The translations under genes and the position numbers were made by a program. From positions 372,001-436,000 of the forward strand of contig NZ_JAVJSQ010000019.1 of the NCBI RefSeq assembly GCF_040219335.1: a stretch of DNA of 64,000 bases, read 5' to 3'. Under the pieces are notes generated by a model. It had not been told where the DNA came from. It ran no database searches and was given only the letters and a program-made list of their open reading frames with translations. The DNA comes from Gimesia sp. (GTDB lineage Bacteria; Planctomycetota; Planctomycetia; Planctomycetales; Planctomycetaceae). Positions 8,190-16,029 of the stretch are shown piece by piece. How positions within the stretch are numbered: position 1 is the stretch's first letter; each line of letters opens with the position of its first letter.

Positions 8190-8405
8190 ATGGATGTCTG
8201 GAATCTGTTTTTGTATGTCGTTGCATCACTGTTAGCGTTGAAATCGCTTGCCTCGCTGATGTCTCACCATAAAAAAGTCGTCGTCCAGCAACTGGCAATC
8301 GAGTATACGCAGGAACTCGCCCCCAAAGGGAAGAAATCCCAGGGTCAGACATCCGACCAGCACTCAGAGCTGTCTCCCGCGGACCAGAACGCTTCAGCAG
8401 CCTGA
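8190..8405 (+). CDS. Small single-pass membrane protein
   Basis: A 71-residue protein with an excellent ribosome binding site (AAGGAGG, 6 bases before the ATG), which makes it a real gene. One N-terminal hydrophobic segment (LFLYVVASLLALKSLASLM, about residues 6-24) is followed by a basic patch (HHKK) and a polar Gln/Ser-rich tail. That predicts a membrane anchor with a short soluble tail. The function is unknown. It is encoded 92 bases upstream of miaB on the same strand and may be co-transcribed with it. Confidence 0.75.
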   Translation: MDVWNLFLYVVASLLALKSLASLMSHHKKVVVQQLAIEYTQELAPKGKKSQGQTSDQHSELSPADQNASAA

Positions 8406-8497
8406 GACTCATCTGCTCTGTTTCTGCCCTGATTTTCGTGGGAACTTCGAGGCTGTCTGGATTGGCCTTTTTCTCAATTGAATAAGTATTACAGTTC

Positions 8498-10036
8498 ATG
8501 TCTCAATCAGAAGAAATCACGCAGGAAGTTCCACCAGCAGTCCAAACGAATTCCGCTCCGGATGAGGTGGTGACAGACCACAACCATAAGCTCTACATCG
8601 AAACCGTCGGCTGTCAGATGAATATGCTGGACAGCGAGCTCGTGGTAGCCGATCTGCGAAAGCGGGGATATGAACTGACCCAGAACGTCAAAGAAGCTGA
8701 GACCGTTCTGTTCAACACCTGCAGTGTCCGCGAACATGCAGAGCATAAGATTTACAGTTCTCTAGGGCGGCTCCGCTACGGTGCCCGTAAGAACCCGAAA
8801 AAAGTGATCGGCGTGATGGGCTGTATGGCTCAGAAAGACCAGAAGCTGATCTTCCAGAAAGCCCCCCAGGTCGATTTCGTAGTGGGCACCGGACAACTGG
8901 CACAGGTCGCCGACCTCATCGACAAGGCACGCGTGAATCACAGTCAGAATAAACGCAGCCGGGAACTGGCTGTCGGACTGGGACGAAAAGACGGCAAGCG
9001 GGATGAGATCACCAACAGTTTCCAGAGTTACGATCCGCTGCGTGATCCGGAGATGCGACCTTCGCCTTACCAGGCATTCGTCCGCATTATGATCGGCTGC
9101 GATAAGTTCTGTTCCTACTGTGTAGTCCCCTCGACGCGCGGTCCCGAACAGAGCCGTTCGCCACGCGAAATTCTGTCCGAAGTCAAAGTACTCGCCGATC
9201 AGGGAGTCAAAGAGGTCACACTGCTGGGACAGACCGTCAACAGCTACAAGCATACGCAGGACGGAAAACTCTTCCGCCTGTCTGACCTGCTCTACCTGAT
9301 CCACGATGTCGCAGGCATTGATCGTATCAAATTCGTTACCAGTTACCCCAAAGACATGACCAACGACCTGCTGGAAGCAATCCGGGACCTGCCCAAGGCA
9401 ACCCGCTACCTGCATGTCCCGCTGCAGCATGGCTGCGACGAAGTTCTCAAGCACATGAAGCGGGGATACACGGTCGAAGATTACCGGGACATGATGCAAC
9501 GCATCAACGAGATTCTGCCCGGCTGCTCGGTCTCCAGCGACTTCATCGTAGGTCATCCGGGCGAAACCGAAGAATCACACCAGAAGAGCCTGGAATCAAT
9601 TCGCGAGTTCCGTTTTAAAAACAGCTTCATCTTCAAGTACAGTGAGCGTCCCGGCACCAAGGCGGCCGAGCGATTTGCTGACGACATTCCCGAGGATGTC
9701 AAAAAACGCCGTAATAACGAAATGCTTGACCTGCAAAACGAAATCAGCGAAGAAGACAACGCGGAATTCATTGGCAAACAGGTTGAAGTGCTTGTCGAAG
9801 GTCCAAGTAAGTCCGCCCTCAAGGCCAGTGATAACGTATCCAAAGAATCGCTGGCGGAACAGTTGATGGGACGTTCCAAGTGTGACCGGATTGTGGTCTT
9901 CGATGGAAATCCTCGACTGGCTGGTTCGCTGGCTGATGTCGAGGTGATCGACGTGACCCCCACGACGCTGATCGGGAATATCATTACCCGCGAATACCAG
10001 CATCAGACCGGCGCTTCGCTTCCCATCCTGCAGTAA
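8498..10036 (+). CDS. miaB: tRNA-2-methylthio-N6-dimethylallyladenosine synthase
   Basis: A radical-SAM methylthiotransferase that adds a 2-methylthio group to i6A37 of tRNAs reading UNN codons. It has 512 residues, a little longer than E. coli MiaB (474) because of a polar 28-residue N-terminal extension and an insertion before the radical-SAM domain. The UPF0004 domain has the three cluster cysteines Cys39 (VGCQMN), Cys75 (NTCSVRE) and Cys109 (GCMAQ). The radical-SAM motif CDKFCSYC has Cys201, Cys205 and Cys208, followed by VVPSTRGPEQSR. A C-terminal TRAM domain begins about residue 425 (FIGKQVEVLVEG). VVPSTRG with EQSR favours MiaB over MtaB or RimO. Confidence 0.94.
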   Translation: MSQSEEITQEVPPAVQTNSAPDEVVTDHNHKLYIETVGCQMNMLDSELVVADLRKRGYELTQNVKEAETVLFNTCSVREHAEHKIYSSLGRLRYGARKNPKKVIGVMGCMAQKDQKLIFQKAPQVDFVVGTGQLAQVADLIDKARVNHSQNKRSRELAVGLGRKDGKRDEITNSFQSYDPLRDPEMRPSPYQAFVRIMIGCDKFCSYCVVPSTRGPEQSRSPREILSEVKVLADQGVKEVTLLGQTVNSYKHTQDGKLFRLSDLLYLIHDVAGIDRIKFVTSYPKDMTNDLLEAIRDLPKATRYLHVPLQHGCDEVLKHMKRGYTVEDYRDMMQRINEILPGCSVSSDFIVGHPGETEESHQKSLESIREFRFKNSFIFKYSERPGTKAAERFADDIPEDVKKRRNNEMLDLQNEISEEDNAEFIGKQVEVLVEGPSKSALKASDNVSKESLAEQLMGRSKCDRIVVFDGNPRLAGSLADVEVIDVTPTTLIGNIITREYQHQTGASLPILQ

Positions 10037-10042
10037 TCTGAA

Positions 10043-10942
10043 CTACAGAACGCTGCGGAATGCATCTTCCAGTTGCGGATACTGGAACTGAAAGCCCGCT
10101 TCTGTCAGCTTTTTCGGGACCACCCGGGCACTGGTCAGCATCAGTTCCTGTCCCATCTCGCCAAACGCGGTTTTGACGCCCCACGCGGGGACGGGCAGAC
10201 AGGTCGGACGTGACAGCACCTTCCCCAGGGTCTTGGTGAATTCCAGATTGGTAACTTCATCCGGGGCGACAAAGTTGACCGGTCCTGCCAGCTCGCTGTG
10301 GTTCAGGCAGAACTGCAATGCATTGATCACATCCGGCAGCGCGATCCAACTCCAGTATTGTTTTCCCGAGCCGAGTCTGCCTCCAACACCCATTTTGAAA
10401 GGCGTCAGCATCTGTCCCAGTGCCCCGCCCTTGCGGTCGAGAATCATGCCGAATCGCATGTTGACGACACGGATGCCCGCATCCTGGGCCGGTTGGGTGG
10501 CCTGCTCCCATGCGTGACAGACATCAGCCAGAAACCCTTCACCCCGAGGACTGGACTCATCGAGTCGTTCCTCACCACGATCTCCGTAGAAGCCAACTGC
10601 AGAGGCGCAGAGAAAGACGGACGGTTTCTGCTCCAGTGACGCCAGCTGACTGGCCAGAAGCGAAGTCGATTGAAAGCGGCTGTTGAAGATTTTCTGTTTC
10701 ACTTCCGGCGACCAACGCTTACCGGCAATATTGACGCCCCCCAGATGAATCACCGCGTCAACGCCGTCAAATGCCTGGGGCTCCAGTTGGCCCTCTGCAG
10801 GATTCCACACGACCGATGTCTGTTGTGTATCGGGTGACTGCTTGCGGACCAGGAGGACGATTTCACAGTCGGGTTCTGCTTCGAGTCGTTGACATAACGC
10901 CGAACCGACCAGTCCGGAACTTCCTGAAATGAGAACTTTCAT
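10043..10942 (-). CDS. TIGR01777-family NAD(P)-dependent epimerase
   Basis: A 299-residue short-chain dehydrogenase-like protein of the YfcH/TIGR01777 family (nucleotide-sugar epimerase-like; physiological substrate unknown). The start MKVLISGSSGLVGSAL puts the Rossmann GxxGxxG motif at residues 7-13. An in-frame ATG-initiated extension of 36 residues exists upstream but has no family similarity, so the start at 10942 is chosen. Family features are DAVIHLGGVNIAGKRW (about 65-80), CASAVGFYGDRGEE with the expected Tyr, and the C-terminal DUF1731 region rich in LTSARVVPKKLTEAGFQF. It is convergent with miaB; only 6 bases separate them. Confidence 0.9.
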   Translation of the reverse strand: MKVLISGSSGLVGSALCQRLEAEPDCEIVLLVRKQSPDTQQTSVVWNPAEGQLEPQAFDGVDAVIHLGGVNIAGKRWSPEVKQKIFNSRFQSTSLLASQLASLEQKPSVFLCASAVGFYGDRGEERLDESSPRGEGFLADVCHAWEQATQPAQDAGIRVVNMRFGMILDRKGGALGQMLTPFKMGVGGRLGSGKQYWSWIALPDVINALQFCLNHSELAGPVNFVAPDEVTNLEFTKTLGKVLSRPTCLPVPAWGVKTAFGEMGQELMLTSARVVPKKLTEAGFQFQYPQLEDAFRSVL

Positions 10943-11048
10943 GAGAGTGTCTTTTCCAATCCCTGGGGAAACGCTACTATAAAATACTGAGTGCGCAAAG
11001 CTTGCACTGCCTGTCTTCATTGTAGCCTGCCCCCGGTAAGAGACCATC

Positions 11049-11741
11049 ATGGATCGTTCACAAATTCGAAAGATGCTGTTGCAGACCTTTGAAGATTTTC
11101 AGATGTCCCGCAGTGAACGTTCCGCTTTGAATCAGATTATTGATCATTTGAACCTCTCAGACCACCATCTGGCTCTCATCCGTGCTGAGGCGTTTCAGAT
11201 CTTCAAAGATCAGCAGCCGGTCCCCGGCATGCGTGAAAAATGCCTCGGTTGGCTGGAAGACGTGATGAAGATCCTTTCGCGGCCGGCCAGTGATGACTCT
11301 GCCATGAAGTCGGAAGCCTGGTTCAGTCCACACGATGAATGTGCCCATCGCATCTGCAGAATGATTGGCTCAGCAAATCGTCAGATCGATATCTGTGTCT
11401 TCACGATTACCGATGACCGTGTTTCCGAGGCGATCCAGGAAGCGCACCGCCGCAGTGTCTCGGTGCGTATTGTCTCCGATGATGATAAATCCTTTGATCC
11501 CGGTTCTGATATTGACCGTCTCTCGCGTGCCGGGATTCCGGTTCGCATTGACCGCAGCCAGTATCATATGCATCATAAGTTTGCACTCTTTGATTCGAAA
11601 TACGTACTGACCGGCAGCTACAACTGGACCCGAAGTGCGTCTGAAAAAAACGAAGAGAATTTTATCATCACCAGCGATCCAGCGTTGCTGTTTCGTTTTG
11701 AATCCGAGTTTGAAAAGTTATGGAACCGATACGAAAACTGA
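11049..11741 (+). CDS. Phospholipase D-like protein with one HKD motif
   Basis: A 230-residue protein. Residues 1-85 form a helical domain that I do not recognise. Residues about 90-230 form one PLD domain: HxKx4D is seen as H175-K177-D182 (HHKFALFD), followed by TGSYNWTRSASEKNEENF. A single HKD motif is typical of the Nuc/MitoPLD subgroup, which works as a dimer and acts as a phosphodiesterase or nuclease (for example on nucleic acid or cardiolipin). There is no signal peptide, so it is probably cytoplasmic. The pairing of an N-terminal helical domain with a Nuc-type domain resembles planctomycete proteins of unknown role. It lies 49 bases upstream of the sulfatase on the same strand. Confidence 0.85.
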   Translation: MDRSQIRKMLLQTFEDFQMSRSERSALNQIIDHLNLSDHHLALIRAEAFQIFKDQQPVPGMREKCLGWLEDVMKILSRPASDDSAMKSEAWFSPHDECAHRICRMIGSANRQIDICVFTITDDRVSEAIQEAHRRSVSVRIVSDDDKSFDPGSDIDRLSRAGIPVRIDRSQYHMHHKFALFDSKYVLTGSYNWTRSASEKNEENFIITSDPALLFRFESEFEKLWNRYEN

Positions 11742-11790
11742 AGATGTTTACGCCCTGAATAGTGTCTACGATCAGAGAGAAAGCTCAACC

Positions 11791-13161
11791 ATGAACGTGC
11801 TCAACCTGCTCCGCCATCTGTTTCCGGTTTTTCTGGTTCTGATTATTGGAAACCATTCCCTTCAGGCTGAAAAGAGTCAGGCACGTCCCAATGTGCTGGT
11901 TATCCTGGTAGACGATCTGGGATATGGCGATCTCAGCAGCTATGGTGCTACAGATCTCAAATCCCCTCACATCGATGCGCTGCTGAAACGGGGCATGAAA
12001 TTCAATAATTTCTACGCCAACTGTCCGGTCTGCTCCCCTACCCGCGCAGCATTGCTCACGGGGCGCTACCAGGACATGGTGGGGGTGCCCGGCGTCATCC
12101 GAACCCATTCGCAAAACAGCTGGGGTTATCTCGTCCCCTCGGCTGTTACCCTGGCCGATGTCTTTCAAGAGGCCGGTTATCACACAGGGATTGTGGGTAA
12201 ATGGCATCTGGGGCTGGAAGCGCCCAATGTCCCGAATCAACGTGGGTTTGAGTTCTTTCGCGGTTTCCTGGGCGACATGATGGACGATTATTATCACCAT
12301 CGACGCCACGATGTGAATTACATGCGATTTAATGAAAATCAGGTGGATCCGGAAGGGCACGCTACAGATCTGTTTACAGAATGGACCTGTGATTTCCTCA
12401 AGCAACAGGCACAAACGGAGCAACCCTTCTTTCTGTATCTGGCTTATAATGCCCCGCATACTCCCATCCAACCGCCGGCTGACTGGCTCGAGAAAGTCAA
12501 ACAGCGCGAAGCTGGTATCGACCCAGCCCGGGCTAAGCTGGTGGCACTAATCGAGCACTTGGATGCGGGTATCGGCGAGGTGGTGAAAACCCTGGATGAA
12601 ACCGGATTAAGCGAGAATACCCTGGTCATCTTCAGTTCCGACAACGGAGGCCAGTTGAGCGTGGGAGCGAATAACGGCGATCTGCGTGATGGTAAACAAA
12701 GTATGTATGAAGGGGGCCTGAAAGTTCCCACAGGCGTTGTCTGGAAAGGTCACATCTCACCGAATGTGGAAACCGATTTCATGGCGATGTCGATGGATCT
12801 GTTTCCTACCGTCTGTGAAGCCGCAGGCATCAAAGTTCCTGCAGGTTTGGACTCGGTCAGCATTCTGCCGACACTGGAGGGTAAGGCACAAACACCATTG
12901 CGAAAGCACTGGTTCTTCCGTCGACGTGAAGGGGGCAACCGTTATGGTGGAAAAACCATCGAAGCCGTTCGCAGTGGTGACTGGAAACTGCTGCAGAACA
13001 GTCCCTTCGCTCCGCTGGAACTTTACAATCTGAAAGCAGATCCCCTCGAGAAAGAGAATCTGGCAGAAAAGAACCGCAAGAAGTTCAATGAGCTTTCGAC
13101 ACTCTTACGTGCAGAAATTCAGCGATACGGCAGTGTTCCCTGGCAGAAACCACTTAAGTAA
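11791..13161 (+). CDS. Secreted sulfatase (arylsulfatase family)
   Basis: A 456-residue exported sulfatase that hydrolyses sulfate esters, in planctomycetes usually on algal polysaccharides. The start at 11791 has GAGAGAAAG upstream and gives a clean signal peptide (hydrophobic core LFPVFLVLIIG, then SLQA). Longer in-frame versions only read into the previous gene. The motif CSPTRAALLTGR contains Cys81, which must be converted to formylglycine. The metal ligands Asp41-Asp42 (VDDLGYGD) and FSSDNGG (about residue 280) are present, as are GKWHLG and the C-terminal ELYNLKADPLEKENLA. The maturation enzyme is not in the window and the substrate cannot be predicted. Confidence 0.93.
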   Translation: MNVLNLLRHLFPVFLVLIIGNHSLQAEKSQARPNVLVILVDDLGYGDLSSYGATDLKSPHIDALLKRGMKFNNFYANCPVCSPTRAALLTGRYQDMVGVPGVIRTHSQNSWGYLVPSAVTLADVFQEAGYHTGIVGKWHLGLEAPNVPNQRGFEFFRGFLGDMMDDYYHHRRHDVNYMRFNENQVDPEGHATDLFTEWTCDFLKQQAQTEQPFFLYLAYNAPHTPIQPPADWLEKVKQREAGIDPARAKLVALIEHLDAGIGEVVKTLDETGLSENTLVIFSSDNGGQLSVGANNGDLRDGKQSMYEGGLKVPTGVVWKGHISPNVETDFMAMSMDLFPTVCEAAGIKVPAGLDSVSILPTLEGKAQTPLRKHWFFRRREGGNRYGGKTIEAVRSGDWKLLQNSPFAPLELYNLKADPLEKENLAEKNRKKFNELSTLLRAEIQRYGSVPWQKPLK

Positions 13162-13172
13162 GCTGGACGATC

Positions 13173-13694
13173 TTATTTATAAACCGTCGCGCCACCCAGA
13201 TTGGATTTGAGATCATCGATGGTCTGGGGCTTAATCACGGTTCCGTAGAGGAAGAGTTTCTTCAGCTTGGGAAAACGGGTCAGTTTGCTGACTTCATCAT
13301 CGCTTACGCGTGTGTAAGATAGCTCCAGTGATTTCAGCCGGGGGAGATCCTGAATCAATACGAGTCCCTTGTCCGTGAGGTTGGTGCCGTGCAGGTTCAA
13401 TGTTTCCAGATAAGGCAGATCTGACAGTTTCTGTAAGTCGATATTCTTCAGCTTGGCATTCGTCAGATCGATTTCCCGAACGGCAAAACCCGATTCGGGG
13501 ATATCGGCGGCTGTCTCAATGGGGAGATCGCTATGGACTGGTACCACTTTCCCTCCGAGTTTCAGTACAAATTCTGTGGCAGCTTTGCTGTTGGAATCGG
13601 TTTTATTTCCACAGCCGGTGACGAACAGGATTGTCAGACTGAATGCCAGTCCCCACACTAATTTGCTCGTGAATGTTTCTTGTGACCAGTTCAT
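13173..13694 (-). CDS. Leucine-rich-repeat lipoprotein
   Basis: A 173-residue protein with a lipobox (FVTGC) after a hydrophobic stretch, so probably lipid-anchored. After about 65 residues come three or four LRRs of the Ala/Asp-rich planctomycete kind: LPYLETLNLHGTNLTDKGLVLIQDLPRLKSLEL, then SYTRVSDDEVSKLTRFPKLKKLFLYGTVIKP, each 24-25 residues. LRRs usually serve protein binding; no enzyme domain is present. It is convergent with the sulfatase, with an 11-base gap, and divergent from the release-factor-like gene. Confidence 0.8.
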   Translation of the reverse strand: MNWSQETFTSKLVWGLAFSLTILFVTGCGNKTDSNSKAATEFVLKLGGKVVPVHSDLPIETAADIPESGFAVREIDLTNAKLKNIDLQKLSDLPYLETLNLHGTNLTDKGLVLIQDLPRLKSLELSYTRVSDDEVSKLTRFPKLKKLFLYGTVIKPQTIDDLKSNLGGATVYK

Positions 13695-13870
13695 GGCGTT
13701 TTTCCGTTTTTGACTAAGATGTGGTTTCTGTCAAAAAATTCTAGAGAATTCTTTTCCGGCCCATCTATAATATATCATAAGACCGTGCATCATAATCGGT
13801 TGCAACCGATCTGTGAAGCTGGTCAGAGAAAACTCTCGACATCCCCTGACTCGAAAAGTGACCTATCAGA

Positions 13871-14404
13871 ATGACATCTTCTTCCCCTGAACTGCTGGCG
13901 GATGAGATCCACCCCGCCTCGTTGGATCAGGATCTCTTATTGAAAGATTGCCAGATTCAAAATGTGCGACGCTCCGGTCCGGGAGGCCAGCATCGCAACA
14001 AGGTTGAAACCGGAGTGGTAATCAAGCATGTGCCCACGGGAGTCACCGCCGAAGCTTCGGAGAAGCGGCAACAGGGGCGGAACCGCTCGGTCGCCCTCTT
14101 CCGACTCCGCATCAATCTGGCGATTGAGTGCCGGTTAAAGCACTTAGGAGAGGCCCCATCCAAACTCTGGCAACGCCGGATTCTTAACGGGACTGTGAAA
14201 GTCAATTCCGAACATGATGAATTCCCGGCTTTGCTGGCAGAGTCCCTTGATGTTCTGACGCACTTCCAGTTTGATCCCAGGGAAGCCAGTCAGTTCCTGG
14301 GCTGCACCTCTTCACAATTAATCAAGTTTCTAAAGAAGGAACCCCGAGCATTTGCCTGGTTGAATTACAAACGTCAGGCAGCGGGAATGCACGCCTTAAA
14401 ATAG
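13871..14404 (+). CDS. GGQ-domain peptidyl-tRNA hydrolase / release-factor-like protein
   Basis: A 177-residue protein with the class I release factor catalytic domain only: RRSGPGGQHRNKVETGVVIKHVPTGVTAEASEKRQQGRN (about residues 33-72) carries the GGQ loop and the basic surface that reaches the peptidyl-transferase centre. Stop-codon recognition domains are absent, as in ArfB (YaeJ) and PrfH-type proteins that rescue stalled ribosomes. The tail is not the Lys/Arg-rich ArfB tail that enters the empty mRNA channel. Instead there is a 90-residue helical extension containing ASQFLGCTSSQLIKFLKKEP. The domain is clear, but the role (ribosome rescue or a specialised hydrolase) is inference. Confidence 0.85.
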   Translation: MTSSSPELLADEIHPASLDQDLLLKDCQIQNVRRSGPGGQHRNKVETGVVIKHVPTGVTAEASEKRQQGRNRSVALFRLRINLAIECRLKHLGEAPSKLWQRRILNGTVKVNSEHDEFPALLAESLDVLTHFQFDPREASQFLGCTSSQLIKFLKKEPRAFAWLNYKRQAAGMHALK

Positions 14405-14558
14405 AGTACAGACCATCGATACATTTTGAGAACGCTTAGAACGCCCCGCTTCACTTGCATAGAACTTTGAATTCTGGCTGATAGAATGGAGACTGTTCCC
14501 GGATTCACCAGGACACGGTAGCAAGACAAACCGACCCCAAAATAGCAACTGGTATTTT

Positions 14559-15971
14559 ATGAAGCATTTTTTTCAGCATGTATGGCAAAAACGGTCGCAA
14601 GTGGGGCCCTGGCTGTTTCTGATGCTGCTTGCGGGCATCATCTTCAAGTACACCTATGACGCTCCCCTGACCCTGGGGCAGTTCCACCATAATCTGCCTC
14701 TGCTGCTCCGCGTGGTCTCGGTGGCCCTCTGTCTGTGGAGTATCTACCAGATCCTGATGGTCTTTTTTCCAGGCCTGCAGAAATATCAGATCAAACGGAT
14801 CGGACGAAATCGGGTCTCCCTGCCCCGGGATGGGATCGTCTATCTGTTGATGATGACAGTCCTGTTTGTGGGCTCCGTGCTCTCCCGGGAAAATATGCTG
14901 ATGCTGGTCTTCGCGATGATGACCGGGCCATTCGTCTTGAACGGCTGGATCACCTACAGCATGCTGAAACAGATTCAGCTCAAACGCTTGATTCCCCAGC
15001 GGGTCATGGTCGGGGAAACTTTCACCGCAGAAATCATACTGGAAAACAATAAAAAGATACTCGCAGCACATCTGATGGAAGTGACAGACGAAGTCATCAA
15101 TGGAGATGATCAGTTAAGCCCATCGGTTGTATTTCGCAGAGTCGGTCCTCGGCAGCAGGTATCTGCACATTATTCTGCCAAACTCATGCGTCGGGGAATT
15201 TATGAATTTGGCCCTCTACAGGTATCCACCCGCTATCCGCTCGGGCTCGTCAAGCGGGGGGCGGTCTTTTCCGAATTCAGTGAGTTGATTGTCCATCCGC
15301 AGATTGGTCGTCTGAGTTCACAATGGGCGGACGATTTTTTCTCGATTGCGGAAGTCGCCCAGCAGAGCCGCAGTCGAAAAGGTGTGTTCGATGACGAATT
15401 CAATCATATCCGTGAATATCGAACCGGCGACAGCCAGCGTGCTATTCACTGGAGAAGTTCCGCGCGCCTGGGTGAGTTGATGGTTCAGGAATACCACCAG
15501 AACCGCAATTACGACCTGATTATCGGCTTTGATCTGTGGTTGCCCGCGTATCCGAGTGAGCAGCAGTCCGAACGCATGGAGTGGGCGATCAGTTTCATCG
15601 GCACCTTATGCCGCGAACATTTACGCTACAGCCGCGACACGAAACTGACTCTGGTATCGCAAGGGAAAACCCTGGAAACGCTGGAAGTCGGCATCGGTTC
15701 GCAAGGGCTGGAATATCTGCTGGACTTCCTGGCGACGGTGCAACCGGGAAAATCGACCGTCAAAAAAGAGTTCCCCAGACTGGTGGCTGAAGCCAGCACA
15801 CCTCGCTCCCGCACTGTGCTGATTACGACACGCAACGAACAGGACGTCCCCAAACGGGAACGTCTGCAGACCTGCTTTGAAGAGCCGGGGAACGAACTCA
15901 GTGGTCAATGGAGACTGCTCGAGGCTGACCCCGAGATTCTTTCCCGCTGGTTGATTTTGGAAAGCAGTTAA
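14559..15971 (+). CDS. DUF58 membrane protein
   Basis: A 470-residue protein with four hydrophobic segments in its first 145 residues (for example WLFLMLLAGIIF and IVYLLMMTVLFVGSVL), a beta-rich linker (150-235) and the DUF58 domain. The diagnostic stretch FNHIREYRTGDSQRAIHWRSSARLGELMVQEY lies near residues 282-313. DUF58 proteins usually work with MoxR AAA+ ATPases and transglutaminase-like proteins, probably in the maturation or assembly of envelope complexes. Here the transglutaminase gene follows after 58 bases, but no MoxR gene precedes it. It is a second, membrane-bound DUF58 protein, distinct from the soluble one at 48658-49563. Confidence 0.9.
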   Translation: MKHFFQHVWQKRSQVGPWLFLMLLAGIIFKYTYDAPLTLGQFHHNLPLLLRVVSVALCLWSIYQILMVFFPGLQKYQIKRIGRNRVSLPRDGIVYLLMMTVLFVGSVLSRENMLMLVFAMMTGPFVLNGWITYSMLKQIQLKRLIPQRVMVGETFTAEIILENNKKILAAHLMEVTDEVINGDDQLSPSVVFRRVGPRQQVSAHYSAKLMRRGIYEFGPLQVSTRYPLGLVKRGAVFSEFSELIVHPQIGRLSSQWADDFFSIAEVAQQSRSRKGVFDDEFNHIREYRTGDSQRAIHWRSSARLGELMVQEYHQNRNYDLIIGFDLWLPAYPSEQQSERMEWAISFIGTLCREHLRYSRDTKLTLVSQGKTLETLEVGIGSQGLEYLLDFLATVQPGKSTVKKEFPRLVAEASTPRSRTVLITTRNEQDVPKRERLQTCFEEPGNELSGQWRLLEADPEILSRWLILESS

Positions 15972-16029
15972 CGAATTGATGGGTTGGTTGCAATAATGTT
16001 CCGCCATTTCAGATAGAGAAGAATTACTG

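Noticed and set aside
8762-9556. 264-codon open frame opposite miaB
   Set aside because: It is antisense to a clear miaB with intact motifs and encodes no known domain; a by-product of codon use in miaB.
13871-14404. Assignment as a full peptide chain release factor
   Set aside because: At 177 residues it has only the GGQ domain; the stop-codon recognition domains are missing.
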